Below are positions 1 to 8,330 of a DNA stretch of 53,163 bases, piece after piece. This DNA comes from Candidatus Protochlamydia sp. GTDB taxonomy: Bacteria > Chlamydiota > Chlamydiia > Chlamydiales > Parachlamydiaceae. Both the position numbers and the translations under genes were made by a program. The notes under the pieces were generated by a model. That model worked only from the letters and a program-made list of their open reading frames with translations, had not been told where the DNA came from and did no database searches. The stretch lies in NCBI GenBank assembly GCA_013695355.1, contig JACDAQ010000038.1, forward strand, positions 1 through 53,163, read 5' to 3'. The first letter of the stretch is position 1. The number at the start of each line of letters is the position of its first letter.

Positions 1-37
1 CCTTTCGGCTAGCGTGAAAGCTCTCGCGATTGAATAA
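1..37 (+). CDS. Possible 3' end of an upstream gene (partial)
   Basis: From base 2 one plus-strand frame stays open for eleven codons and stops at TAA 35-37, directly on the left arm of a strong hairpin. That arrangement is typical of a gene end. The peptide (LSASVKALAIE) is too short to identify. In Chlamydia, as I recall, alaS lies just upstream of mfd, so the C-terminus of alanyl-tRNA synthetase is one guess, but nothing in these few residues proves it. Confidence 0.3.
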   Translation, partial: LSASVKALAIE

Positions 38-90
38 ATAACTTTGAGGGTCATATTGATTAATATTACCCTCAAAGTTATTTTTCAAGC
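36..90 (+). terminator. Strong hairpin, probable rho-independent terminator
   Basis: The arms AAATAACTTTGAGGGT (36-51) and ACCCTCAAAGTTATTT (68-83) pair perfectly over 16 bp. After one mismatch the stem continues with five more pairs (53-57 with 62-66). The right arm runs into a short T-tract at 81-85, fitting termination of a plus-strand transcript from the left. The A-rich left flank could also serve the minus strand. Confidence 0.6.
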
Positions 91-126
91 CCGAGGCTTT
101 GACGCAGCCCAAAGAGCGAAAAAACT

Positions 127-296
127 CCAAACTTAGGTTATTAACCTGAGTTTTTGGTTTCTCTCCTCATATTAAGTGAGTCTCACTCTTTCTCTCTTCA
201 AGCATATCAATTTGATATTCTTTTCAGAGAAAAAAGGTCGAATCTAAGGCACGATACCCCTTACTTTCAATGAGATAAGCCCAAAACTCAGGTTAT
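127..296. repeat. Short inverted-repeat (MITE-like) element, copy A
   Basis: TTAACCTGAGTTTTTGG (141-157) and CCAAAACTCAGGTTAT (281-296) are inverted copies bounding about 155 bp without coding potential. A third, rightward-type end, CCAAACTTAGGTTA, lies at 127-140 and abuts the left end, as if two elements or element ends were joined. The interior near the right end (about 230-280) matches the same part of a second element at 34083-34224, including AATCTAA-GCACGA and AATGAGATA blocks. It looks like a non-autonomous mobile repeat; no transposase is present. Confidence 0.55.
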
Positions 297-327
297 TATG
301 TTTTAACCCAAAATTATTTTGCAAACA

Positions 328-3300
328 ATGTTAAAAAAAATTTTAGAAAGCGAACGCGTTTTAGCTTTTCAGGAGGCCTTGCAAAATCCACAGGAAATTC
401 TTCTGGTTGAAGAGCTTTGGAATGCCCCTAAAGCCTTAGTCGCATCGATTGCGCAAAAAAAGACAGGGAAGCATATCCTAATCCTGACGGGAGCCAGTCA
501 GGAAGAGGTCCGCCTATTCCATGATTTCTCCTTATTTACAGACAGGCCGGTTGTAGATTTCCCTTCCTGGGAAACAATGCCTTCAGAAAACATCCCCCCT
601 AGTCCTGATATCGTCGGGGAGCGTTATAAATTACTAAAAGAAATTACGACCTCTTCAGAACCGCACATCATATTAACCGGCTTGCAAGCCTGCCTACAAC
701 GTTTAATCCACCCCTCTGTTTTCAAGGATCTTTATTTAAACCTCAAACAAGGGGAAAGCATAGGCTTTGAGGATCTGGTCCAGAAACTATTAAAAATGGG
801 GTATCAAAGGAAATTCATTGCTTCAGATAAGGGAGAGTTTGCCATCCGTGGCGGAATCATTGATGTTTTTCCCGTTTCTTCGCCCGATCCCTACAGGCTC
901 GAATTTTGGGGCGATGATCTTGAGTCCATCAGAATTTACGATCCCATTGGTCAAAAATCAGTCAGGCCTGTAGACAAGGCCGAGATTGCTCCGGGACAAG
1001 AATTGGAGCTTCTCGACTCCACCTCTTCTGCATCCATTTTAGATTACCTTGGCCCAGAAACCTTGATTGTTTTTGATGACCTTCTGGCTTTGGAAGACAG
1101 ATATGCCTCATTGACCAGCCTTGGCGCCCATAGCAAATTTTTCAATACAATTGAAAATTTTCTGGACGAGCTGACCCCCTATCAAAAAATCTTCCTGTCG
1201 CAAAAACCGATCGAAGAGTTAAGCGAGGTCCGGGCACTCGATCGAAAGAAGCATGGGTTCTATTCGCAAGAAACTCCTTTTCACAAGCTGCAGTTCCAAA
1301 TGTTCAACCGGGACTGGTCTGTAATAAGATGGTGCCACCCCTTCAATACAGTCAGCGGCTATCTTTTCTCTGAAGATGAAGGAGAGCCTAGTGGGGAAGA
1401 AATTTTGCATAAACTCTCTACGCTTGATCATGAAAAGACACGTCTTCTCTTTTTGTGCGGAAGCGAGCTGGAAGAGAACAATCTGCACCAACGCCTATTA
1501 GGCTCTGAAATCCATTTACCAAAACAGACTTCCTATCAGATCGGCTATCTTTCGGGTGGTTTTGTCATTCAAGATGACAACCTGGTGGTGCTGCCCCTGA
1601 CTGAAATGACCCATCGGTACAAGATACGGAGGCAAAAACTAAGAAGCACCTACCATACCTCCCCCATCGATACATATGACCTAATATCAGGAGAAACGGT
1701 CGTCCATCTCAACAATGGGATCGGACGCTACATGGGAATGGAAAAGCGCCCCAATCATTTAGGAATCCCAAGCGAATTTTTTGCCATCGAGTATGCTGAT
1801 CAGGCCAAACTTTATGTTCCCTTCAATCAAGCCCACCTGATTACAAAATATATAGGCTCAGGCGAAGAAATACCTAGACTGCACTCACTAGGCAGTGGCC
1901 GTTGGAAAAAAACAAGAGAGAACACAGAAAAAGCCATTTTGGGTTACGCTTCCGACCTTCTAAAAAACTATGCTGAACGGGCGATCAAAGAGGGATTTGC
2001 TTTTTCCGAAGATAGCCCTGACGTCAGAGTATTTGAAGAGGAATTTCCTTTCGTTGAAACAGAGGACCAGCTGGCAGCCATTGCGAATATCAAACAGGAC
2101 ATGATCTCGCATAAAGCGATGGACCGACTGATTTGCGGAGATGTCGGATATGGCAAAACAGAAGTAGCTATGCGGGCGGCTTTCAAGGCAGTAGTGGATG
2201 GAGGGAAGCAAGTCGCTGTGCTTGTCCCAACAACAGTTCTTGCCATGCAACATTTTGATAGTTTTACCGAGAGGGTGGCAAATTTTCCTGTGCGGGTGGG
2301 TGTATTATCCCGTTTTCAGTCGGCCAAACAAATCAAGGAAACGCTAATTGGTATTGCCGAAGGATCGATCGATATCGTCATCGGGACACACCGGATCATC
2401 AGTAAAGATGTCCAATTTAAAGATCTGGGTTTGGTTGTTATTGATGAAGAGCAGCGCTTTGGAGTGCGGGCCAAGGAGCATTTAAAGAAAATTAAGGTGG
2501 GGGTCGATTGTTTGACCCTTTCCGCCACACCAATCCCCCGCACTTTGTACATGTCCCTTATCGGCGCGCGCGATATGTCTGTGATCAATACCCCCCCGCA
2601 GGATCGTCTTCCCATCAAAACCGTCATTACCGAAACGAATGATCAGACCATTAAAAATGCTCTTTTGCGCGAACTTGCGCGGGACGGACAAGCCTTTGTC
2701 ATTCACAATCGTGTAGAATCGATCTATGCGGTCGGTTCGCGCATCAAAAATCTGCTCCCTCAAGCGCGCGTGCTCATTGCCCACGGTCAAATGCATGCGG
2801 ATGAAATCGACGCTACCTTCCATGCTTTTAAAAGCGGCCAAGCCGACATCCTTGTAGCCACCACTATTGTCGAAAATGGGGTCGATATTCCCAATGCAAA
2901 CACCATTTTAATTGACCAGGCGGATCATTTTGGTTTGGCAGCCTTGTATCAATTGCGCGGAAGAGTAGGGCGCTGGAACCGCCGCGCTTATGCCTATTTC
3001 TTGGTAAAAAATTTGCGTACAATGCCCGAATTGACGCGCAAACGCCTTCAAGCACTTTCCGAGGCTGGAGGTTATGGTGGAGGAATGAAAGTGGCAATGC
3101 GTGACCTTGAAATACGGGGTGCAGGAGATATTTTAGGGGTTGAGCAATCGGGGCATGTCTCCTCCATTGGATTCCACCTTTACTGCAAAATGTTAAAGCG
3201 GACGATCTTGGCCCTTCAGGGCAAGGTTCCAAGCACATTGAACGAAACAAAAATAGAACTTTCAATTGACGCAAGGCTCCCGGAAGACTATGTGAACGAA

Positions 3301-3615
3301 GTCAGCTTGCGCATGGAAATCTACCAGCGGCTTGGGGAAGCATTTTCCTCTGAAGAGGTCGATGCCATTTGGGAAGAGGTGGTTGACCGTTTCGGATCTC
3401 CTCCTGAAGCAGCCCTCTACTTGTATCATTTAACCCGTTTGCGTGTATACGCCTCGCGTCAAAGCTTTATCTTGCTGAAGCAAGAGCGTATTTCACTAAC
3501 CATTGAAAAGCGCAAAGGCGCTGATACTGTCATTCGCAAAATCTTGATGCCAAAATATAAAACAGCGCAAGAAATGGAAGCCAAAATTATCGCCGAGTTG
3601 GAAAGAACTCAGTGA
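328..3615 (+). CDS. mfd: Transcription-repair coupling factor Mfd
   Basis: Mfd is an ATP-driven DNA translocase that removes RNA polymerase stalled at lesions and recruits UvrA for nucleotide excision repair. The protein is about 1095 residues, close to the family norm. In order it shows a UvrB-like N-terminal part, a CarD-like RNA polymerase interaction domain near residue 450 (GETVVHLNNGIGRY), a superfamily 2 helicase core with Walker A GDVGYGKTE near 604, a DEEQ box (VVIDEEQRFG) near 704 and SATPIPRTLYMS, a second RecA lobe ending in QLRGRVGR, and the C-terminal TRCF domain. An in-frame TTG at 319 is possible, but ATG 328 followed by LKKILESER is the natural start. The gene stands alone, just after the repeat element at 127-296. 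Confidence 0.97.
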   Translation: MLKKILESERVLAFQEALQNPQEILLVEELWNAPKALVASIAQKKTGKHILILTGASQEEVRLFHDFSLFTDRPVVDFPSWETMPSENIPPSPDIVGERYKLLKEITTSSEPHIILTGLQACLQRLIHPSVFKDLYLNLKQGESIGFEDLVQKLLKMGYQRKFIASDKGEFAIRGGIIDVFPVSSPDPYRLEFWGDDLESIRIYDPIGQKSVRPVDKAEIAPGQELELLDSTSSASILDYLGPETLIVFDDLLALEDRYASLTSLGAHSKFFNTIENFLDELTPYQKIFLSQKPIEELSEVRALDRKKHGFYSQETPFHKLQFQMFNRDWSVIRWCHPFNTVSGYLFSEDEGEPSGEEILHKLSTLDHEKTRLLFLCGSELEENNLHQRLLGSEIHLPKQTSYQIGYLSGGFVIQDDNLVVLPLTEMTHRYKIRRQKLRSTYHTSPIDTYDLISGETVVHLNNGIGRYMGMEKRPNHLGIPSEFFAIEYADQAKLYVPFNQAHLITKYIGSGEEIPRLHSLGSGRWKKTRENTEKAILGYASDLLKNYAERAIKEGFAFSEDSPDVRVFEEEFPFVETEDQLAAIANIKQDMISHKAMDRLICGDVGYGKTEVAMRAAFKAVVDGGKQVAVLVPTTVLAMQHFDSFTERVANFPVRVGVLSRFQSAKQIKETLIGIAEGSIDIVIGTHRIISKDVQFKDLGLVVIDEEQRFGVRAKEHLKKIKVGVDCLTLSATPIPRTLYMSLIGARDMSVINTPPQDRLPIKTVITETNDQTIKNALLRELARDGQAFVIHNRVESIYAVGSRIKNLLPQARVLIAHGQMHADEIDATFHAFKSGQADILVATTIVENGVDIPNANTILIDQADHFGLAALYQLRGRVGRWNRRAYAYFLVKNLRTMPELTRKRLQALSEAGGYGGGMKVAMRDLEIRGAGDILGVEQSGHVSSIGFHLYCKMLKRTILALQGKVPSTLNETKIELSIDARLPEDYVNEVSLRMEIYQRLGEAFSSEEVDAIWEEVVDRFGSPPEAALYLYHLTRLRVYASRQSFILLKQERISLTIEKRKGADTVIRKILMPKYKTAQEMEAKIIAELERTQ

Positions 3616-3801
3616 TCTAAAAGAAAAAAAATTCCCATTCCTCTAATTAAGTCTTTATAAAATCACTTGAATAGTCCGAAACATCCCAACTATGAACTTA
3701 GCCTTGCATCACGCAGCAAAGCTTTATTGTCCTTTATAGTGATTAGAGCAAGTAGCTGGCTCACCTTCATAGTTAAAGTTTAGTTAATAATTAATTTATT
3801 T

Positions 3802-3828
3802 TTGTTAAATCGTATTTATCGATATAAT
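3802..3828 (+). promoter_or_regulatory. Candidate promoter of the PEGA lipoprotein gene
   Basis: A perfect TATAAT at 3823-3828 lies about 40 bp before the ATG at 3868, with TTGTTA at 3802-3807. The 15-bp spacer is shorter than the usual 17 bp, so the -35 assignment is weak. The surroundings are very AT-rich and chance matches are easy. Confidence 0.3.
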
Positions 3829-3867
3829 GCAGCTGTGTTTTAATACATATCAAAATAAGGTTATATT

Positions 3868-4362
3868 ATGAAAATTATTTATTTTATTATTACTTATTCT
3901 CTTTTTTTGACAAGTTGCAGTACAATCAGACATCAACATCCGGAAACTGTTTATGTATCTTCCCATCCTCCAGGCGCAAACGTCATTATTGACGGCTATG
4001 ATTGCGGGACAACTCCCCAATCCGTTGCTTTGCAGCCAAAATATGCACATGAGATTGTTTTAGAAAAAGCAGGCTATCAGCCGCACTTTTGTGTTTTAGA
4101 ACCAAAAATTAGTAAGAAAAAAATTGGGTCGAATGCTTTATTACCGGTAGGATTTGCTGCCGTGGGTGCGGGGGCTGGCTATGTAGCTGCAGGGTGCACT
4201 ACTATGGGGCTTAGTGCAATATTAATCCCAGCATTTGCCGTCGCTGGCTTAGCTGTAGGTACAGTAGCAGGAGCTGTGGGGACAGGGGTTGACCTCTATT
4301 CAGGCGATGCCAAAAAACTTTCTACTGATAAGGTTCATGCCCATCTAGTGCCTAACCAGTAA
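3868..4362 (+). CDS. PEGA-domain lipoprotein
   Basis: Predicted outer-membrane or periplasmic lipoprotein of 164 residues. The N-terminus is a short hydrophobic signal ending in a lipobox, LFLTSCS, with the acylated Cys at residue 17. Next comes a PEGA-type beta domain at about 28-75 (VYVSSHPPGANVIIDG, then GTTPQ), a fold common in bacterial surface proteins. Residues about 90-145 are rich in Gly and Ala and strongly hydrophobic (AAVGAGAGYVAAG and following), suggesting membrane insertion or a glycine-zipper segment. It stands alone and is followed by a clear terminator. The exact function is unknown. Confidence 0.8.
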   Translation: MKIIYFIITYSLFLTSCSTIRHQHPETVYVSSHPPGANVIIDGYDCGTTPQSVALQPKYAHEIVLEKAGYQPHFCVLEPKISKKKIGSNALLPVGFAAVGAGAGYVAAGCTTMGLSAILIPAFAVAGLAVGTVAGAVGTGVDLYSGDAKKLSTDKVHAHLVPNQ

Positions 4363-4370
4363 CAGGCTAC

Positions 4371-4404
4371 AAGCACACCATAAAGTTTTATGGTGTGCTT
4401 TTAA
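4371..4404 (+). terminator. Rho-independent terminator after the lipoprotein gene
   Basis: AAGCACACCATA (4371-4382) and TATGGTGTGCTT (4389-4400) form a perfect 12-bp stem with a short loop, followed by TTTT-A. It begins 8 bp after the stop codon at 4362. Confidence 0.85.
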
Positions 4405-4822
4405 ACTATTACCTAATCTATTTTGATGCTTTTTCAATACTAGCAATAAATTTAACTTAAGTCAGTTTAAATGGGTTCAATCAATTCAACATGTGAAATT
4501 GACAAATTTTTTTTCATTGAATAATCCTTCTATCCTTATTCTTAAGATTTCTGCTAATAAAAATGATTAACCTTTAATCTTTAGTCTTCCTATCCTTCTG
4601 TATTTTATAAAAATATTTTTTTTAATTTTTCTAACTTTTGCATAATAGCAGAGCAGAAAAATGAAAAATAAAATTTGACATTAACCCATACTAACTTAAA
4701 ATTTATTTTATTTTTTTTAAACTTTGAGCTTTTTTCTTCCTTGGTATCAATTCTACCAAAGACTGCAAGTTTTTCAAAAAATGCCGCTAAATAAATTGCC
4801 AACCAACCACTTCAGGAGATAA
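4405..4822. other. Gene-free AT-rich stretch
   Basis: About 420 bp with long A and T runs. I see no convincing ORF, RNA gene or repeat. A minus-strand open frame at 4605-4802 is Lys/Phe-rich, as expected of chance frames in AT-rich DNA. Confidence 0.5.
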
Positions 4823-4975
4823 ATGATGGTCTATTCAAATTTAGAAACAGCAAATGAGACAGAAGAGTTACTTTCGGCAATAGATATTTGCGAAATGATT
4901 AGAAAACTAAAAATCCAAACGCATGATACATTGGATAAGCTGAAGGCCTTTTCTTTAAGAGAGGGTAGAAGATAA
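4823..4975 (+). CDS. Small hypothetical protein (50 aa)
   Basis: A good ribosome binding site (AGGAG) precedes ATG 4823 by about six bases, the best-supported start in this small cluster. The peptide is acidic at the N-terminus and basic at the C-terminus (ending LREGRR), and looks helical. No family was recognised. It is the first of four closely spaced small frames (4823-5699) on the same strand, which may be one transcription unit. Confidence 0.45.
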   Translation: MMVYSNLETANETEELLSAIDICEMIRKLKIQTHDTLDKLKAFSLREGRR

Positions 4976-4996
4976 ATTTCTGAGCTGAACGAACTT

Positions 4997-5200
4997 ATGG
5001 ACTTCACAGAACTTAATGATTTCTTAAGACTTGTTTTTAATGACGAACATCCTACTATTAATACAAAACAAACAATTCGAAAAGCGGATTACATCATTGA
5101 AAGTTGCAAGTCTAGTAGAGAAAAATTTATAAGAGCGAGTAAGAATGGTGGCCTTTCCTTTTTAGAACCTTATCAAAATTTGTTGACGTCGCAAAATTGA
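4997..5200 (+). CDS. Small hypothetical protein (67 aa)
   Basis: The ORF starts at ATG 4997, 21 bp after the previous small gene, and ends in TGA, which overlaps a TTG start of the next frame (TTGA at 5197-5200). The sequence is polar and probably helical (MDFTELNDFLRLVF and onward). No family recognised. Overlap with the next frame suggests translational coupling, or remains of one longer gene. Confidence 0.4.
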   Translation: MDFTELNDFLRLVFNDEHPTINTKQTIRKADYIIESCKSSREKFIRASKNGGLSFLEPYQNLLTSQN

Positions 5201-5415
5201 AATATGACAGATATAAAAATAAAGATCTAGATATTCATATTTACAAGATCAATGAAAATAAGCAACTTCCTCGAGGACTTGAGTTTAATAAAGATTCCGA
5301 AGGACACGTCTCTTTAACTGCTACCCAAGATATGTCTTGGAATGATATGATAATTAAACTACAAATGGTTAGTGAAATGTTAGAACACCATGCAACTATA
5401 AGGATTGGAATATGA
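5197..5415 (+). CDS. Small hypothetical protein (72 aa)
   Basis: The frame opens with TTG 5197 overlapping the preceding stop, and its own stop overlaps the next ATG (ATGA at 5412-5415). The middle reads LPRGLEFNKDSEGHVSLTA, then QDMSWNDMIIKL. This faintly recalls the C-terminal part of Tse2-type ADP-ribosyltransferase toxins (a P-x-GL-x-x-x-x-D stretch, then a DM-x-x-x-x-x-x-x-L helix). The resemblance is from memory and weak. The protein is too short for a complete domain, so it may be a remnant. Confidence 0.4.
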   Translation: MKYDRYKNKDLDIHIYKINENKQLPRGLEFNKDSEGHVSLTATQDMSWNDMIIKLQMVSEMLEHHATIRIGI

Positions 5416-5699
5416 TGAATGATTATATGAAATCTTATATATTACATTATTCAAATCTTCACGACAAAAGTGTTAGTGAAATAGTTAATAGCCGGGTATT
5501 ACCTTCAGAATCAGAAGCTAAAAAAATTGTTATCCTTTATTGACATTCTCTTCAAATATAATACCCAAGATATGGAGGAAGGAAAAATTATATTGGGTGA
5601 GGTGGCAGATAATGCTAATGTAGAAAAAGCGTCTTTAATTATTATTAGCATTCTTGAAGATAATAATTTTAGATACCTCGTTAATAATTGGAGGACTTA
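5412..5699 (+). pseudogene. Small hypothetical gene, frameshifted at a poly-A run
   Basis: ATG 5412 (overlapping the previous stop) opens a 43-codon frame ending at TGA 5541-5543. The +1 frame stays open just before that stop, from the seven-A run near 5520, and continues with coherent protein (LLSFIDILFKYNTQDMEEG and on to LVNNWRT) to TAG at 5697-5699. A one-base change in the A-run would fuse them into one protein of about 95 residues. It could be a true frameshift, a sequencing error or programmed slippage. No family recognised. Confidence 0.4.
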
Positions 5700-5823
5700 G
5701 GATTACCAGACCTCGTGAAGCCTAAGAAGAGATTCTAAATAGGATCGTAAGAGAATATTATTTTACAAATCAGGTTAAAACGAAGCGGAAGCCTGGGTTA
5801 ACATAAATTAAACATTAGGATCT

Positions 5824-5867
5824 GAAAGAACGGCATAATTAACTGAATTAATTCATACCGTTCTTTC
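5824..5867. terminator. Hairpin between the small-ORF cluster and htpG
   Basis: GAAAGAACGG (5824-5833) pairs with CCGTTCTTTC (5858-5867), and the 24-base loop holds further AATTAA/TTAATT pairing. It lies 16 bp beyond the htpG stop (minus strand) and could end that transcript. Neither side has a strong T-tract, so the assignment is moderate. Confidence 0.45.
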
Positions 5868-5882
5868 GTTGCTTCGTGCCTA

Positions 5883-7727
5883 TTAAGCTTTTAGAGCTTC
5901 TTTGGTTAAAGCTTCCAGAATGCGGTTACTGCGATTTACAAATTCATGTAAATCATGCGGGTCCATTTCACGCTGCGATAATAGCGCCAGTTCATACACT
6001 TCATGCGTCAATTCAGTGGCCAATTCAGGATTCTGCCGGTCAAGCTTATGAATGGACTCAATCAATGAATTGTTCGTATTGATCACAAAAGTTTTCTTAT
6101 TGAACATCGGAATTTGGCTACCACGCTCTTCGGGATCCATGCGACTCATGTATTCACGCATGCGCCTTTGTTTTTCGTCGATCATGATAAAGCCTGGCAA
6201 AGAATCGGACGCTAAACTTTTAGCCTCCACTTCAATCATCTCATTCCCTAGCTTTGAACGAATGAAATCTGCCAGGATGGCCGCTTCTGTTCTTCCTTCA
6301 GCATTCAATATAGTTTTCTCGCGGCTTTTATCCACTAAATTCTCATGCACTTCGGCATCAATTCTTTGAAAAAGAACGGGGTTTAACTTATTTTCAAGGA
6401 AATGAATGAGATATGAGTCAAGAGGGCCATTGGCGATCAATATTTCAATCCCTTTCTGCCTGTAGATGCTCATTACATGCCCGGCATGCTTTTCATCGAC
6501 AGTGTAAAAAATTTTATTTTTCGCATTCTCCTGGCTTCTTTCCAAATAGTCCGGGATAGTCGTCCATTCCTTATCGGTATTTTGCCAAATCAGGCTATCT
6601 TTCACACGCTCATAAAATTTTTCATCTTCCAGGATTCCCATCTTCATAATGAAAGAGATGTCCTGCCAAACCTGGACGAACCGCTCCCTTTCGTTTTTAT
6701 AAAGAAGGGTCAAACTGTCTGATACCTTTTTTGAAATATGGCTGGCCAATTGTCTGACCGTCCGGTCCATTTGAAGATAGCTTCGCGAAACGTTCAATGG
6801 GATGTCAGGACTGTCGATCACTCCTTTCAAAATTGTCAAATAGTTGGGAATTAAATCTTTGCAATTATCAGAAACAAAGACACGGTTGCAATACAGGCTG
6901 ACACTGCTTTTATTCATATCATAGTCGCGACGTATTTTTGGAAAATAGAGAATCCCTTTTAAATTAAAAGGATAATCTACATTCAAATGCACCCAAAAAA
7001 GAGGGTCTTCATCCATTGGATAAAGCTGATGGTAGAATTTTAAATAATCTTCCTTGGTGCATTCAGAAGCTGGTTTAATCCATAAGGGCTCAAATTCATT
7101 AATGCGTGTTCCGTCCAAATAAATAGGATAAGGGAGAAAAGAGCAGTAATGCGTTAAAATTTGCTTCAAATGCGCTTTATCCAGGCTCTCATCATGGTCC
7201 TTTCCAATAAAAAGCGTGATCTCAGTCCCGCGCGTTTCGCGAGTTCCCTGGTCCATTTCATAATCGGACGAACCATCACAAATCCATGAAACAGGTTCAG
7301 CACCCGCTTTATAAGAGAGAGTATCGACCTTAACTTTATCTGCAACCATGTAAGCCGAATAAAAACCAAGGCCGAAATGGCCGATAATCTGATCTTTTTC
7401 ATTACTCGATTGATACTTTGCGACAAATTCTTCAGCTCCGGAAAAAGCAATTTGGGCAATGTACTTTTTCACTTCTTCCGCATCCATTCCGATGCCATTA
7501 TCAACAAATTTTAAAGTCCGCGCTTCTTTGTCTATTTGGATATCGATTCTAAAATCTTCATCTCTGGCCTCGATTTCTTCCTGGTCGCGTAAAATTCTAA
7601 CTTTTTGAATAGCATCGCATGAATTGGACACTAGCTCGCGGACAAAGATATCCTTATCGGAATAAAGCCATTTTTTTATAATGGGTAAAATATTTTCACT
7701 GTGGATTTCAAGGGTTCCTTTTTCCAT
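5883..7727 (-). CDS. htpG: Chaperone HtpG (Hsp90 family)
   Basis: Cytosolic ATP-dependent Hsp90-family chaperone of 614 residues, near the bacterial norm. The N-terminal GHKL ATPase domain shows RELVSNSCDAIQK (ATP/Mg-binding Asn), DNGIGM and GHFGLGFYSAYMV. The middle domain follows (for example RRDYDMNKSSVSLYCNRVFV and LNVSRSYLQ), then a C-terminal dimerisation domain with the polar tail expected of bacterial forms. ATG 7727 is preceded by AGGTG about six bases upstream. It reads away from ridA with 118 bp between them and may be transcribed with it. Confidence 0.96.
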   Translation of the reverse strand: MEKGTLEIHSENILPIIKKWLYSDKDIFVRELVSNSCDAIQKVRILRDQEEIEARDEDFRIDIQIDKEARTLKFVDNGIGMDAEEVKKYIAQIAFSGAEEFVAKYQSSNEKDQIIGHFGLGFYSAYMVADKVKVDTLSYKAGAEPVSWICDGSSDYEMDQGTRETRGTEITLFIGKDHDESLDKAHLKQILTHYCSFLPYPIYLDGTRINEFEPLWIKPASECTKEDYLKFYHQLYPMDEDPLFWVHLNVDYPFNLKGILYFPKIRRDYDMNKSSVSLYCNRVFVSDNCKDLIPNYLTILKGVIDSPDIPLNVSRSYLQMDRTVRQLASHISKKVSDSLTLLYKNERERFVQVWQDISFIMKMGILEDEKFYERVKDSLIWQNTDKEWTTIPDYLERSQENAKNKIFYTVDEKHAGHVMSIYRQKGIEILIANGPLDSYLIHFLENKLNPVLFQRIDAEVHENLVDKSREKTILNAEGRTEAAILADFIRSKLGNEMIEVEAKSLASDSLPGFIMIDEKQRRMREYMSRMDPEERGSQIPMFNKKTFVINTNNSLIESIHKLDRQNPELATELTHEVYELALLSQREMDPHDLHEFVNRSNRILEALTKEALKA

Positions 7728-7845
7728 TTTTCACCTGTAAAATTTATGAATTTGATCTAAAAGTTTGGGTTTTTTTTTCCTTTTTGTCAAGGAACAAAAA
7801 TTTCCACATCAGCTCACAAAGAGCATAGAGATGGGGTTCCCCCAA

Positions 7846-8238
7846 TCATTCGGGCTTACCTGGAATAATTGCGATGCACGAAATTTCAATGAGTGCATCC
7901 AGAGGCAGTCTGGCTACTTGAATGGTTTGCCGGGCCGGAGGAATGGGTTGTTTAAAATAATTTTTGTACACTTCGTTTACCATTCCAAAATCATTGAGAT
8001 CTTTAAGAAAGACATCGCAACGGACGACACTTTCGAAAGTACAGCCCGAAGCGGACAAAATACCTTTCAAGTTTTCAAGCACCCGGCCGGTCTGCAAATG
8101 AATATCAGCCTCAACAAGCTTGCCTGTGGCAGGATCGATTGGCAGCTGCCCCGAAACGTAAAGCTGGCCGCCTGCTTGGACTGCTTGTGAATAAGGACCA
8201 ATGGCTTGAGGAGCATCTTTTGTCTCAATTTTTTTCAT
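7846..8238 (-). CDS. ridA: Reactive enamine/imine deaminase RidA
   Basis: RidA hydrolyses reactive 2-aminoacrylate and related imines released by PLP enzymes to 2-ketoacids. The protein has 130 residues, the family length. It shows the N-terminal KDAPQAIGPYSQAVQAGG motif, the SGQLPIDPATG stretch, and ARQTIQVARLPLDA, which carries the conserved active-site Arg (R105-type) of the YjgF/YER057c/UK114 family, followed by the usual terminal IEISCIAI strand. It lies on the minus strand upstream of htpG and divergent from nadE. Confidence 0.93.
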   Translation of the reverse strand: MKKIETKDAPQAIGPYSQAVQAGGQLYVSGQLPIDPATGKLVEADIHLQTGRVLENLKGILSASGCTFESVVRCDVFLKDLNDFGMVNEVYKNYFKQPIPPARQTIQVARLPLDALIEISCIAIIPGKPE

Positions 8239-8330
8239 TTTTTCTCCTATTAAAAAATGTGGAATATATTCCTTTGATCCTTAAATAACAAGAGAGCTAA
8301 AATACGCATTAAATTAATTACCCCATTTTT

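Noticed and set aside
1960..2253. Minus-strand open frames inside mfd (several)
   Set aside because: Antisense shadows of the strongly conserved mfd helicase core; no start context and no family match.
5197..5415. Firm call of a Tse2-type ADP-ribosyltransferase toxin
   Set aside because: Similarity rests on a short motif from memory; the frame is too short for the domain and uses a TTG start.
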